The notes under the pieces: generated by a model
Databases searched by the model: none
What the model was told of the DNA's origin: nothing
What the model saw: the letters and a program-made list of their open reading frames with translations, nothing else
Made by a program: the position numbers and the translations under genes
Shown: in pieces, positions 23,896 through 36,411 of the stretch
How the letters are laid out: every line of letters begins with the position of its first letter
Numbering within the stretch: position 1 is the stretch's first letter
From: Paracentrotus lividus
Taxonomy: Eukaryota; Echinodermata; Echinoidea; Camarodonta; Echinidae
Length of the DNA stretch: 64,000 bases
Assembly: GCA_940671915.1 (NCBI GenBank)
Contig: CALNVZ010002100.1
Span: 16,793,997 to 16,857,996, forward strand
Direction of reading: 5' to 3'

Positions 23896-26646
23896 TCTGA
23901 TATTTACTAATTGTGTTAATTTATCGGATCAGAAATAGTGCGCTATTTGTCAAGATGAAGCTTGTGCAGAACTGCTTATAATACTGACCTGCTCAAGCAT
24001 TTAATAAAAACCTACAATTATTACCCCTGATTTTGCTTTTCATTACTTCTTTCTTTTCTGTCTTATCCTTGTGAATTGTTTAGAATTAACTGGATCAAAG
24101 TAATATTATGATCTTGCAAATCTGCTCCACCCATTTGATAGAAAGTAACAGTCCATGCGTGTGTGGGATGTTTACTACAACGGGAATAAGAAGATGAAGG
24201 ATTAATTCAAGATCTTCTCCCCATCTGTGTTCACAGCTAGCACCAGACTTTGTAGGCTTAATACAGAGAAATATTGCTTAATGAGTCTCTGCTGTTTTGT
24301 AGATTGGAAAATGATAGTTGGGATTAATTTCAAGATTAAACATCAGATGCTTGAGATGTTATAGTCTGTAATTAATTATGGAATAATTTCCCTTTGTACT
24401 TTGTCTGTGTGCTAAGCTGGCATTAATCCCGAACAGATGAAATATGTAAGGCCTGTCTGTAAATCATAGTCCATTGTCCTGCATTTTACTGTCGGCCCGT
24501 TAACTTTAGCTATAAGTTAACCAATTCAAAGTGCAAATTTTTTATATTTCTATTTCACCAGAGTCACAGCATTTTTCTAGAGTTGTTTCTTGTTGCAGGG
24601 AGGGCTGGAGGAAGGGGCCTTAACATCTTTAAGGAAAGGTTTGCTCATACATTGATCGAGTCATCCCCAGTCTTCAGACAATACTGTGGTTTTGGGTCAA
24701 GGCATCTATCAGCGACATAATCTGACCTGTCAGCTTCAGTCTTGACAAAATTTCTTATGGAGTAAAAGTACGGTGGTAGGGTATAATGACCAAATCCTTA
24801 ATCACCCAAAAAGACAAACTTTCTAGGATATTTTACCAAAACTGCCATGGTAGGAGCTTATGTCGGATTTAACTTTTCATGTTGCTCTTAGATGACAAGA
24901 TTTTCTCTCTCATGGTTGATGACAAAGTGCATATCACCTATTGCATTCTGGGATTGATGGAGTTAGAGAATTTGTATTTTCTAGGACATTTGCACCTGTT
25001 TGGGTAATATGGGTCAGACTTGAAGATCTATCTAAAAACTCGAGTCAGAAGACTTTGTGGCCAGTTCTGCATTATTTTTTAAGTCCGTAAGTCTTTCTGA
25101 GGATTATGCATTTTCATTACTCAATGTAGATTTTACTTGTTCGTTCAGATTTTAAGGGACTTTTTAAAAATCCACAACCTAACAAGGTCAGGTCAGGAGG
25201 TAGTGATATATACCAGTATTTTATACCGCGTAAGGATGAATTTTCCAGTCAAAACATGCATAAGAAAGCATGCTCATATGTTTGGTGTTTTTAGATTCAG
25301 GCCTGCCAATCTTTGTGCATAATCGCAAAATTTAATACACCACAAATATTTCCATGAGCAGAGAGAAAAAGAACTTCTACCAATTCTATTCAATGAATTT
25401 TGTTTTCTCTGAACATTTTCAATACCTAATAAATGTGTTTGGATCTTTCTCTCTTTCCTTCCTCCCCTTGTCTCTTTCTTCGTCTTTCCTCTTCTCCCAC
25501 CCTATCAATTCTGACACCGTCATATTAACAGTATACGTGTATTAAATATATCCGCAACCATAGAACCATGAAAACACAGAAGATCGATATAAGCACACAA
25601 AATAAAAACCCAGACAACAATCCCTGCCTCTCTTCCCTAGCTAGCTCTTCATACTCTCTAATATCCCATACCCCTCCTTTACCGCTCTGCCAAATTGAAT
25701 CACTGCCCCTCTTCATACTCGGGAGAGACACTTTCCCTTTCTGAGTTCAGGATATGAATCAGTCCCACTCATGTACCCCTCGCGTACCTCTTCTTACGTT
25801 TGTCCCAAATTATGACAGCCTAACCAGCAGGTGATGACCATGTCTTGCGTGCTTCCCCCCTTGTTCCCTCATTTTTGTTTTTCGCTTTCATCGGCCGGCC
25901 CGCCTAAAAATAAACATTGTTTGCGTAGGCTGGCTCACCGGCTACCAATTCCCCCGACTACGTTTAGAAGTTCAACAAAAGAATTATGACCACTTTACTG
26001 TAAATACATGTTGCATTATCATGAATCGTATAACAATCCATTAAAATGAAAGGATTTCTTGACTAGTTATAATAATCTGTGTTGATGTAGTGAGGTATTT
26101 ATATTAGTCCTCTCCAATTTGTTCAGAATTTTAATTCATTTCCTGTTATCCACAAAGTCTAATATGGGCACAATTAGAGGCTGTAAGGGCTGTGGCATAT
26201 AATTTGATCAAAATTATAATGGAAACTTATTAAAAAAAGCTAACACAAAGAGATTTTATCCACAAAGTATTTTACAATAATTTTATTGTCAATATATTGA
26301 CAAGCTATGATATAATTGTGTAGAATTTAAGACTTAATTTTCATCAAATAGAATAATTATGTGTTTTATCCCCTTCAGTTTGAATTTTGATTGTATTTGC
26401 CTCCCTCATTTTATTTGTTATACATGTGCGTAGTTTATTTGAATTTTTAAGGAGTAAAAAGAAACACAATACAAGCAAAATACAACAAATAACCACTCAT
26501 AAAGTTTAATAGAACCTTTTACTTTTAATACCTATGGAAGTCCAACGTTATTTTCACAAATATCTCTATGGGGCTCTTTGATTTTGTGAGTGACAGTACC
26601 AACTTGACACTTCATACATCAGAGCTTAAGTAGTTTATAGTAACTG

Positions 26647-26666
26647 CAAACTATATATATAGTTTG
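26647..26666. repeat. 20-bp perfect palindrome
   Basis: CAAACTATATATATAGTTTG is its own reverse complement. It is AT-rich, so it may be a chance or cruciform-prone site. Confidence 0.8.
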
Positions 26667-27695
26667 TACAGTTTATTGTCAATAAGTATATATAGCATAT
26701 CAAAGACCTTGACTGAATTATCTGACCAATGATGATACTGATAGGTGGCTTTCTCACAGTAGATTCAGTCTCGATACATATATTACCTTTTTAACATGCT
26801 TACATACATTGCAAGTATAATGTGTGAAATATATTTATATTGATTTATTTCCAAAACCCAAACATTTATTTACATTCTTTTATAAATCCTATTGTCAATA
26901 AAGACCTAAAATTCTCTCCCTGGGACATAATTTGTTAGTCACAATTTGATGTTCTTTTATATTACTGAACATTTGTTATCGCTTTAAGAACTTGCATCTT
27001 AAATAACTTATCCAACACTTATGCCTTGAATGATCTGATACAATCTGTCACTCTTGTAATATATCTATATTTCCATCTTTTTAGTTATGAACACGCCCAC
27101 AGAGTGTCTGTCCGTCACGTCACGCTCTTCTTGTTGTTTTATTTTTGAGTCCCTCCGCTCTGAGCGTGTCCGAGTGGCTGACAACTGCGGGGCAGTTCGC
27201 GTGCTTTTGACAAGTTAAAATCCAATCAAGAAATATTTTCAAGTACAGAAGGCTTAGTGATTAGGGGGGCAGGATGCAAATCAGAATTCTGCAAAATGAA
27301 AAACTAAGTGAGTCGTTACGAATGGGGCAGCCTGTTTACTCCCATGATTCTGCAAATAGGTGTGGTGCACTGATAAACGGGGAATGCCTTGGGGTATGCG
27401 CTGGAACTGCACACATAGGAATACTGTAAGATCGTACATGGACTGTGATAGCCGAACTGGGCACGGTTGCAGGCTTAAGTGCTGTGTCATTTAAGAGAAA
27501 ATCATGTATATGTGACTATGCATTCATTATTAATTGCCTTTTACTTCATATTTTCCCACTAAACTGTGCCTGTTTCAACCATTACTCATACTTCTTCAAT
27601 GGTAATTATAGCATTGAATTTTCAGCTATTTGTTCATAATACTTGATACCAGTTTAACAATATCTATTTTACTCTATTTCTTGTTTTTCTTGTAG

Positions 27696-30171
27696 TATTT
27701 TGGGTACTCCAAAGAAGTCTCATTCCATGCCCAGGACCAAGAGGGCTAAAGTGGAACTGCCGGGGCCTTCGAAGGAATACATGCAGACACGGAGAGTGAC
27801 CTTTTCTAATGTGTTGGATGTGAACGCCATTGAGACTGTAGAGCTCGAGGACGTCGACAGCCCGACCCACCGCAGGAGGCATTCCTTCTGCGTAGGAGAC
27901 ATCAAGAAAGCCCAACAGCTCTTAGAGGAGAAGAGTGACGAGATGGGGAAGAGTGTATCAAGAGCCGTGGATGACTCCAACGTCAAATACCAGTGCCCAG
28001 TACCTTCCGCACCCTACGACGAGAGCGACGTGGAGGCGAGTCAGTGGAGAGTGCCAATGATTACAATCAATGATCAGAGAACTGGCGATGAAGAAGAGGA
28101 CGATGATGATCATGGTTACGAACGGGTGATCAACATTGATCAGAACTCCGATGTTGTAAGTCCTCCTAAACCGCAGAGAGGAAATTTAGAGGAGGATGAG
28201 GAGGAAGATGAGGATACCAATGCTTATGAGAAGGTGGAAGTCGATGAACAAAAGCAGAAAGATGCCAACCAGAATGATTATACAGAGCTGGAATTACTTA
28301 TGGCCCAGCTGGCAGAGATAGCTGGCCATGAGAATGAAGCAGAGAGGAAGGCCTTCGAAGAGAAGGATTATGATAAAGTATTTGATGGGGTGGAAGGGTT
28401 GAAAGTAGATGGATACGAAGTGCCTATGACAGAGGAGGAAGTTTTAAAAAGCCGAAGTGCAAGCATGGAGCATCTTGTGGACTCCATGGAAGAGGATGAT
28501 TTTGGTGTCACCCTCGCAATTCTGTTTGGTGAATTAGGAGAGGACGATGATGGATATGAGAAAATTGAAATAGGAGCTCAGGAAATTTCCCCTGTAATTG
28601 CGGAGATAGAAAATGAAGATAAGTGTGTGAAAAGTGAAGTGGAAGCAATGGATCAGTGCGTTACTCAAAATGAAGATGAAGAATCTGTTGTGAGTGAAAG
28701 GGAGCGTTTCTCAGAGTATTCAGAGATAGACATTGTTGAAGCACTGGTAAAGTCGGGGCTTATGAATGCAAACACAGACAAAAACAATTCAGGTCAAACT
28801 TCATCTGCTGTGGACATTAGCAAGCAAGTGAATGAGATTAATTTGCAAACCGTTGAAGACTCTTTGGAACCTAAGGAGCAAGCTTCCACCGAGAGTTGTG
28901 AGGAATCCGTTTTTAGCGATGAATCAACGTGTCTGCTTAGGACAGAAGAAGATATCAAAGTTGAGATGGAACATGATGGACATATGAAAGAAAGTTGTGA
29001 GATGGAAACCAGTGAATCAGACATTAGCAATGCTGATGATAGTAATGTTAACATCGTCAATGAGAATGAAGAGGTACAACCTGAGGAGAAAAAGGACACT
29101 GTCCATGAAAAGGTGGAAGTCACCACAAGGTCTTTCAGAAAATCAACTAATAGCAACAACTACCAATCCATCACAGCGAACCTTCTGCGTAAAAGAAGAA
29201 CAGCCAATGAGAAACGTCAAGGCAGTGTTTTTGGTGAGGATATCAGAATAGAAAATGTAAATTTCCGTGGTGACTCATTAGACTCTGACGATGGGTACCA
29301 GGATAGTGGAGACTTCAAGGAAACAACGTGCAGCGATGTGAACAATTCCTTTGGCTTTCCTGCACCAGCAGCTGAAGACGGACAGTCTGTGGACTTGGAG
29401 TATGCGAGTGACTCTAGCGCAGGTCAGAATGATCCGGTATATGATAATGTGTGTATGGATGATGATGACAATCTGGATAGGAATGTATTCAACAGCAGTC
29501 CAGTCAGTTCAGTTAGTGCCACTTTCACAGAGGGTAGCGAGGATGCTGTACAAGAGGACAAACAGGAGACCCAGTCCATGGGATCCCTGGAGAACCTTCG
29601 CAACCTTGGCGAACTCAGAGTGCGTAATGTTATCTCGAAAAGCATACACTGCCTCCCAAGCGGGGACAGACAGTTAATGAAAGAAGCAGAGTCTGGTGAG
29701 AACACACCTCCCAAGCCACGCAGGACGTGGTACTACCGCTCTAGTGCCGACGTTCGCAAGAGCCTGATCCGTAGCTTCGGCTTGGACACGGATGGCATCA
29801 TGCGCAACCCAACGTATGCGCAGGTTTCCAAACAGAACACGCGTGTCATCCACGGGAGTCTTCCAGGGCGGTCTAATCATGGAGCGGGTCACAAGACGAT
29901 GAAACGTATCCCTCTGACTCTTAGCCGCCATAGCAAGATGATCTACAAGGAGAGGTTCTCTTCCAAGTCCTCCAAACTTGGAAGGAACACCTCCCATGAC
30001 TCAGGGGTTCTCACAGGAGATGAAGACTCAAGATCAACCATCAGAGACACTGAGATCTACAGCCAGTCGCATCTCTATGAAGAGGTTGCCAATGTGACCA
30101 GTCGTGGTAATCGCTCTGGAGTTCAGCCTGACGTCAGAAAGACCCTCACCATGGACGAAGATACTACTGAG
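27696..30171 (+). CDS. Con80-like gene, 2.5-kb exon coding an acidic disordered scaffold region
   Basis: The acceptor TTTTTCTTGTAG ends at 27695 and the donor GTAAGA starts at 30172; the exon is open throughout for about 825 residues and ends in phase 0. The protein is rich in Asp, Glu, Ser and Asn, with no predicted folded domain that I can see. Counting from Leu-Gly-Thr-Pro at 27700, it has a basic start (PKKSHSMPRTKRAKVE), RRRHSF near residue 58 and RSASME near 252 (basophilic kinase/14-3-3-type sites), and repeated Tyr-x-x-hydrophobic motifs: YERV 140, YEKV 176, YDKV 224, YEKI 286, YSEI 340, YDNV 581, YAQV 706, YEEV 793. Two PPKP(Q/R)R motifs (155, 670) fit class II SH3 ligands. The C-terminal 180 residues are basic. 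Several overlapping open frames in other frames are shadows of this exon. Confidence 0.95.
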
Positions 30172-32207
30172 GTAAGAAATTAATCAGTCTGTTTGATTGA
30201 ACATTAACATTTATTAATCATCTGATTGTTGCTAAAAGATAAAAGATAAAACTGTTGCTGATCCAATGCCTATTACTACATCACATAAAATTGATATTTG
30301 AATACTACATAATATTTGAATACTATATAGAGAGTCTTTTATCAGTCAGGATTTAAAGATCATACAGACAACATGCCAAAACTGTCCAGAAGTAGTAGAC
30401 TATCCCATGGAAAACATAGTAAAAAAAAAATACATTTTTATTTCCTTTGTTGTTATATGGACCACTTATTTTTACAAATTTTGTTAGGGATGTAAATAGT
30501 GATTTTTTTTATAGTTATTCTTTGGGGAATTAAAAATATTTCAAATATTTGTTTGAATCATTATTCTTAATGATTATAGGTAAGGAAGGATGTGTGTATA
30601 GTGTAATACACAAAGTGATATGTCATGTAGCAACTCAATATGTAGAATATAAACCTGAATTTCTTGACCCTGTGGACATTTATAGAGACTAGTGGCAGTT
30701 AAGGAAAAGGACAACGGTCAAACTTAAATTACTTCCGGAGAAATACTCCCTTGATATACAGCACCTGTTAAGAATCTTGATTTGAAACTAGTGAATAACA
30801 AGCAGTTGCAGTTTGCATATTATTTGTTTACATTGAAAGTGAGTTTAGTTAAGATTCATCATTGTCAAAGAAAAGTAAATTGTTTTATGACTCCAGTATG
30901 AATGTAAATAGGGCCTAGTAAGAGCAAACTTTTGTTCAGGACCTCCAACAAATAACAAGAAATCTATTCTCTATTTTGTGTATTTTCTAAAAAACTAAGA
31001 GGTATTTCAAAGCTTCATTATAATAATATGAAGCTGGTTACTAATCTATAACCCAATTAAGTATAATGTTGATTAAGAGAAATAAATATATCAAGAAAAA
31101 TTCAATTCTCCCCAATTTCTCCGTTGTAGATTATGCTACATATTGGTGGATTTGAGCCATTATTTCACTTTTACTACAGAGTTGTTTAGGTGTCTGTATT
31201 TCCCATTCTTTAGTGGTAGACGTCATGTATACAGCCTCGATCAGACATGACCAAATTGGCAACACCCCAAGGGACATCACAATAAGACACTTCCCTGATG
31301 ACCTCTGATTTCCTCTTTAATTTGCCATGGTCATCTTCCTTGTAAATTGCCAATTGGTCTAAACCCGTTTTGACTAATGCCTGTTTGGTCGCATCTCACA
31401 TTGTCTAATTCCTGTTCGTCTACAACCAGTTGCTCCTTTTGGTCTAATTGCCGGTTTCCCTATTTACCTTTTTTTTTTTAATTCACATTTCATCTAATGC
31501 CCATTTTGTCTAATGACCACTTGGTCTAATACCAATTAGTAAATTCCTGTAACAAATGGGTAATAGACCAAGTAGTCATTTTGCTGCCTTTTGTGTAGCC
31601 AGTTCCTTTGCCATTCCCATAATCCTGTTTATCTAGGGATATATCATAATTGATTTCGGGTTACTATTAGGTAACATCCATGATGTAAAAGAGTTATGTA
31701 AGAGTTAAGTAATTGCCATTACATAATTATATTCATTTCCCATTGTCCATTAATTTATGTATTTTCCAGTGAGCTGATTTTAAATGTCACATTTAATTAA
31801 CTGACCTTGAAGTAATTGAAATTTTCGAACTGCACCCTTTTTCCTTGACATTTAGTTCTATTCACAATATGTTTAGTTTTAAATTTTTAGAAAAGGGTTT
31901 GTGACAAATTTTAAAGATGGGAAATAACAACTTTCTATTTATAGAAAAGATGATTGTGTAAATTTGGTAGCTCTGCTATTTCCTCAAAGTAATTATTAAT
32001 TTTTACAAATATTTCATGAATATATTTTATTCAATAGGTGTAATGTTGTTATTAGATATTTTCATATATTATTAACTCCATGCTTTTATTTATTATTTTT
32101 GTATAAAATTTTACACCACATAGTTTATCATCCATTTTGGGTTTTACTTATGATTTCTTTTTTTCTTTTTTCCTTTTTTTTTATGCATGTCACTATACAT
32201 TATCCAG
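30172..32207. other. 2.0-kb intron
   Basis: AT-rich intron with a degenerate ~20-bp minisatellite at 31348-31582 and a long pyrimidine tract before the next exon. No other feature seen. Confidence 0.85.
31348..31582. repeat. Degenerate ~20-bp minisatellite (TTGGTCTAAT type)
   Basis: The words TTGGTCTAAA, TTGACTAATGCC, TTGTCTAATTCC, TTGGTCTAATTGCC, TTCATCTAATGCC, TTGTCTAATGACC and TTGGTCTAATACC follow each other at roughly 17-20 base steps. The right edge (near 31560-31580) carries the inverse, AATAGACCAAGTAG. This resembles a satellite-like repeat with a local inversion. Confidence 0.65.
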
Positions 32208-32255
32208 AAGGTTCCTAAACCAAAAGCTAGTACTGGGGCTAGTGCATTCTCAGAG
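32208..32255 (+). CDS. Con80-like gene, 48-nt exon
   Basis: The acceptor ATTATCCAG, with a long T/C tract upstream, ends at 32207. The donor GTGAGA starts at 32256. It codes KVPKPKASTGASAFSE in phase 0 at both ends, so it can be included or skipped without changing frame. It continues the disordered basic linker between the large exon and the C-terminal domain. It is short, but both splice sites are good and the frame agrees with both neighbours. Confidence 0.78.
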
Positions 32256-34846
32256 GTGAGAGATAAAATATGATTAATAACATCATATAATACTTGCTCT
32301 CTCTTTCTCCTTTCATGAAGGCTAATAATATGTCAAAGTCTATAACAAACTTGTATCCATACTTTTAACAATTAATATCTGTACTGTGCTTGTCATTGCT
32401 GTGTGATGTCATTAAATGTGTGTTTCATTCTATATAACAAACACCTTTTGTGTTATGTAATGCAATGTTCAATTCAATTTCATTAAGTTGTCCCCTTCCT
32501 GAATGAATCGTCCTTTAATCACAGGATTTGTTAATGTGTTTCATAACAAACAACATATTAAATTCAATTAAGTCACTTGCTTATATCTTAAGGCCTTCAT
32601 GATCCCTGAGTCGGTCTATTGATGATGATGATGATGATGATGATAATGATGAAAGATCATTTCAGACAAACATTTCATTCAATTCAATTTAATTCATTTT
32701 CAATTCAATTTCAAGTCAATTTCTATTCAATTATATTTAATAGATAATTATCAAATTCAATTAATTTCAATTGAATTGAATAAATATATGTGTAGATGCT
32801 TTTTATGGCTAAGCTAACTAGCTGCTCCCAAGAGTACTGTTTCTCATAAATTACAAGTTAGATGCAATAGGCTTTAATAAATGGCAGGCTGGAACAAGAA
32901 GTGCAATTTTCGACAGTTTTATTCATAAGCTGATGGGGGTAGAGGGTTAATAAGACTATGCCTGATAACTTAGTAAGCAAAAGATGCAACTTTTTGATCC
33001 GTTTTGCCAACCACTCATCTTATCTCAGTTCTAATTGAGAATTAAAGTTGACTTTAACAATCCTAAGCAGTGCAATCATTTTGTCAAGAAAACTGACCCG
33101 GATTTGTCCTTGGTCGGTCTGCTGATTCTGATGTCACATGCCTACCCCTCGCCTCCACTCCGCAAATCCTGTTTACGTCAAGACGAATTTAGATTCACTT
33201 CTCTTCAGCACTTTCTGGTTGGTCAAAGACGGTTGCTACATTTTCTCAAAATAGGTGTAAATCTTGTCCATATTTTGAGGTGATATAAACCATGCTTGGA
33301 CGCTGCCTTAATTCAAGATAGCGATCATCTCAATGGATGTGTCGGTATCACTCGGCAGGACCGCAGACCTGTAGATTGTTAACACCAAAGTCTTATTGGC
33401 CCTCTTCCATACTAGAAAATGATTTGCATTGCTTGTTGCTATGGGTTATAGGATACAGCATATAAGAGAACAACTCATCACTAGTGTCACATGGCACATC
33501 ATGACCAATAAATATGTTAACATGTACCTATAACTCCCAATCACCATTTGGATCAGTAAGTGTCAATGTTCTTAAGTTTATACAGATGATCAAACCAATT
33601 TTTTTTATGAATTTCATGAATGTTTATGAAGATTGTTTTGATGTAGTGTCACTTATGAACTATGATTTTTCTGATTATCTGAGGATTTTTTTTTTTTTAA
33701 ATACACATTGTTCATTTCTTCATCAGGACTTAGAGAAATTTCTATTATTAAAAGACCACAACAATGAAATAACTTGAATTCGTTTAGTAGATATATCTTG
33801 GCAATCAATTGTTTTTATTTACGGGCACTAATTCCATTGTCCTTTTTATGAAGGTAGGTGTCACAATTACGATGATGATTGACGTATAAAATGTGGAAAA
33901 GTTGGCAAGACACATCGTTGTTGTGATATTGGTAGATGTTGCGGTCTCATGACCTATTTTGAAACTATATTTATAGGTTGTTTAGATTAATAAATTGTGC
34001 CTTCCCTATCAAGTCAAAAAGAACAAAGCTCAATCTTTAGCCTTGGTTGGTAAAATTCTGAAAGTAATTCTTATTCCTTCAATGTTTTCATATTTTTTAT
34101 ATTAGGGATAAGAAAATGAAATGTAACGGTAAAAGACCCATTAGTTGAGATAGTTTTTTGAATAATTTCTTTTTCAAAAATATGTGTGAAGTTTTGGTTT
34201 AGAAATGTATTGTACAAAGATTTGATATTACAATTTATGAAGCTTTTTAGCAATTTTTATTTTAAATGATATATTCATATTTTGCAACCAGATTATGAAT
34301 GTGCTACATTTAGATGGGGGTCAATTTACTCCATTTAATTTGATAGTGCATGTACGTGTACATTTGTATCTCAATCTCATCTCCAGTCATGCAACTTCAT
34401 ATTCTTCAGAATTATGTGTAATTTACCAGGGTATGTACCTTGAAAGTAAATACTTCTCTTTTGTATTCTTTATCTGTACTATGTATCTTGTCTGTATTTC
34501 CAGTTCTGTACACATACTGTCTCTGAAATAACCATACTTTAGCTTATACCATAGCTTCAAGTGTGCTTCATGAAAGGAAAAAAAAAAAAACTGTACTGTG
34601 TTTTGAATGATGATATACAATTTAGTACAGTGAAACTGTATGACAAATGTCATCATGTTTCAGGAAGAATATCATCTACTTTCTGAGTCTATGTACAAAT
34701 CGCAGTGTTCAAAGCTTTTATTTGTGCACAGCTACTCTACTTGAACTTCATCATTGTGTTTTCTAGTGTACTGGTCTTGTACATTTTCACAATAAAACAA
34801 AATAAATCATCTCTCCATCTTCTCTCTCTCTCTCTCTTCTGTACAG
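32256..34846. other. 2.6-kb intron
   Basis: AT-rich intron with a (GAT)n repeat at 32621-32652, a TTCAA-rich degenerate tract at 32660-32790 and a (CT)n tract at the 3' splice site. The open frame at 33035-33283 lies in a slightly GC-richer patch but has no splice context. Confidence 0.8.
32621..32652 (+). repeat. (GAT)n microsatellite
   Basis: About ten GAT units with one AAT interruption. It is followed at 32660-32790 by a degenerate run of ATTCAATT-type words that includes the palindromic TTTCAATTGAATTGAA region. Confidence 0.9.
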
Positions 34847-35070
34847 ACTACCTACGAGGTCTGCACGCATTGGGTGAACGACCAAACGTCCGAAGCCATC
34901 GCCATCTTTGATCGGTTGACCAAGAAGCTTGTCTCACCATACTCCATCATCCCAATGGTCAGAGAGGTGGAGGGCATCAGGAGGAAGAGTCTTGGTAACG
35001 CACTTGAGGAGGAGGAAAACATTGACTTCCCAGCTTGGACAAGCATCCTCAATGTCTTAGCAGCTGATGA
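34847..35070 (+). CDS. Con80-like gene, first exon of the C-terminal domain
   Basis: The acceptor follows a (CT)n tract (TTCTGTACAG, ending at 34846) and the donor GTAAGT starts at 35071. The 74 codons read TTYEVCTHWVNDQTSEAIA, then IFDRLTKKLVSPYSIIPM, an acidic loop (ALEEEENIDF) and WTSILNVLAAD, ending with two bases that complete Glu with the exon at 58735. The layout (a helix with W near its start, a leucine-rich helix, then W-x-x-I-L-x-x-L) is what I expect at the start of a con80-type helical domain, where p80 katanin binds the p60 subunit. The assignment rests on pattern, not on a search. Confidence 0.92.
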
Positions 35071-35140
35071 GTAAGTTCTATAATGATGATCGTAATACTG
35101 AAACAATGATTATAATATAATGATGATGATAATAATAATA

Positions 35141-35308
35141 CAGTCCACTCCTGATATAGCAAGCACAAACACAACAAGATTTCATTATAACTTGGCCATT
35201 CCCCTGGTCCCAATTTGTGGAATGTGTTCACCTTTTCAGTGTACTGAGATTTGTTATAGGGAGTTGATTCTCTGTTCCTGATCTCCCCATTATAAAAGGA
35301 GTGGACTG
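35141..35308. mobile_element. 168-bp MITE with TA target duplication
   Basis: The left end CAGTCCACTCCT follows TA (35139-35140) and the right end AGGAGTGGACTG precedes TA (35309-35310). A looser inverted match continues inward. It has no coding capacity. It lies only 70 bases downstream of the donor of exon 34847-35070. Confidence 0.85.
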
Positions 35309-36411
35309 TAATTTGTACATTTAAAATTGTAAAAGTTCTCTTTTAATATATCCAACTGTGTGTTATATGAAAAAAATATTATTACCCCTGTCATTCAGTA
35401 TTCAAGTTTTTTTGTTTTTTGTGTTTTTTTTTTGGGGGGGGGGTTTACTATTACCTAACTTTCTTGGAAGTGGAGAACAAATGGAGATTCATACTTGTAC
35501 CAACTGTAATATACACGTAATTGTGGTAGGTTGTGGTTGCATGGAATTTCATTTTCACTAAAGAAATGATGGAAGTGAGAAAGAAATTAAGCCCAATTCC
35601 CTCAATATTAAAGTGTCTACAGAAAAAGATTTATCAGCCCATTGAGACTGATGCGGTGTAGTTGTATGGAGAGAACTATTGTAATTGCACTTCCTCTAAA
35701 TAAATACATTAATCTTTATAGTTTGGTAATCTTCTTTGAAACTGGATGTGAAAAAGAAAGACAAATTGATTGAAAAAATCCCCTCCCCTACAAGCTCTCC
35801 TGTCATTTGTAAAGTCAGATTTCAATAGACTCCTTAGAGTATTGTGACATATTCATTGTGGTTGCATCCAGATAGATTGTATAATTGCACTTCCTTTGCA
35901 AGTATCAGCTGCTCAACAGGCTAGGCTAGCTGTTCAACCCTAGCTACCTACTTAGGTGGCATGTACAACTGAAGAAAATATTCTACAAAGCGTATTGGTC
36001 AGTTTTTAACTGGATATAGCGCTATATAAGAAACAATTTAATATTACAATAACTTGTTTAAAACTGACTTTGATTTTTTAGGCAGCTGTTACTGTCATTA
36101 CAGGAAGCTGGTATATATTCTATGCACGAATTAAATAACTAGCATAAATCTGAAATTCATGGCCTGAAGCTTACTCAAAATTGATTACAAAACCAGCCTG
36201 GCACTGAACCCTTGTACAGTTAGAATTTTACCGATGAATGATCTAAATAAATAAGTTTAGTTATAGAGACATTCTCAAATACTCCTAATAAAGTACACAA
36301 ATATCACAGAAAATTGCAAAAGATGGCCCTGATATTTGGAACAAACTAAACTAAAGCTGTTTCTGTATGAAGAACTATTCAGCTGTAACTCATGCTATGT
36401 GCTACAATGTA

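Larger units (their letters stand above)
18433..27695. other. 9.3-kb intron
   Basis: The intron holds a hairpin repeat (18514-18567), the fold-back element nested in an older repeat (19210-20470), a direct repeat pair (20417-20741), inverted relatives of the same repeat (23580-23895), and a 20-bp palindrome (26647-26666). A region around 27095-27250 is GC-richer than its flanks but shows no exon. A possible cassette exon at 19004-19150 is listed separately. Confidence 0.7.

Noticed and set aside
27160-27215. tRNA-Ser/Leu-like word (GTCCGAGTGGCTGAC)
   Set aside because: It resembles a D-arm and A box, but there is no B box or foldable cloverleaf at the expected distance.
27664-29997. Minus-strand and off-frame open frames over the large exon
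   Set aside because: Shadows of the 2.5-kb coding exon; no own start context or family pattern.
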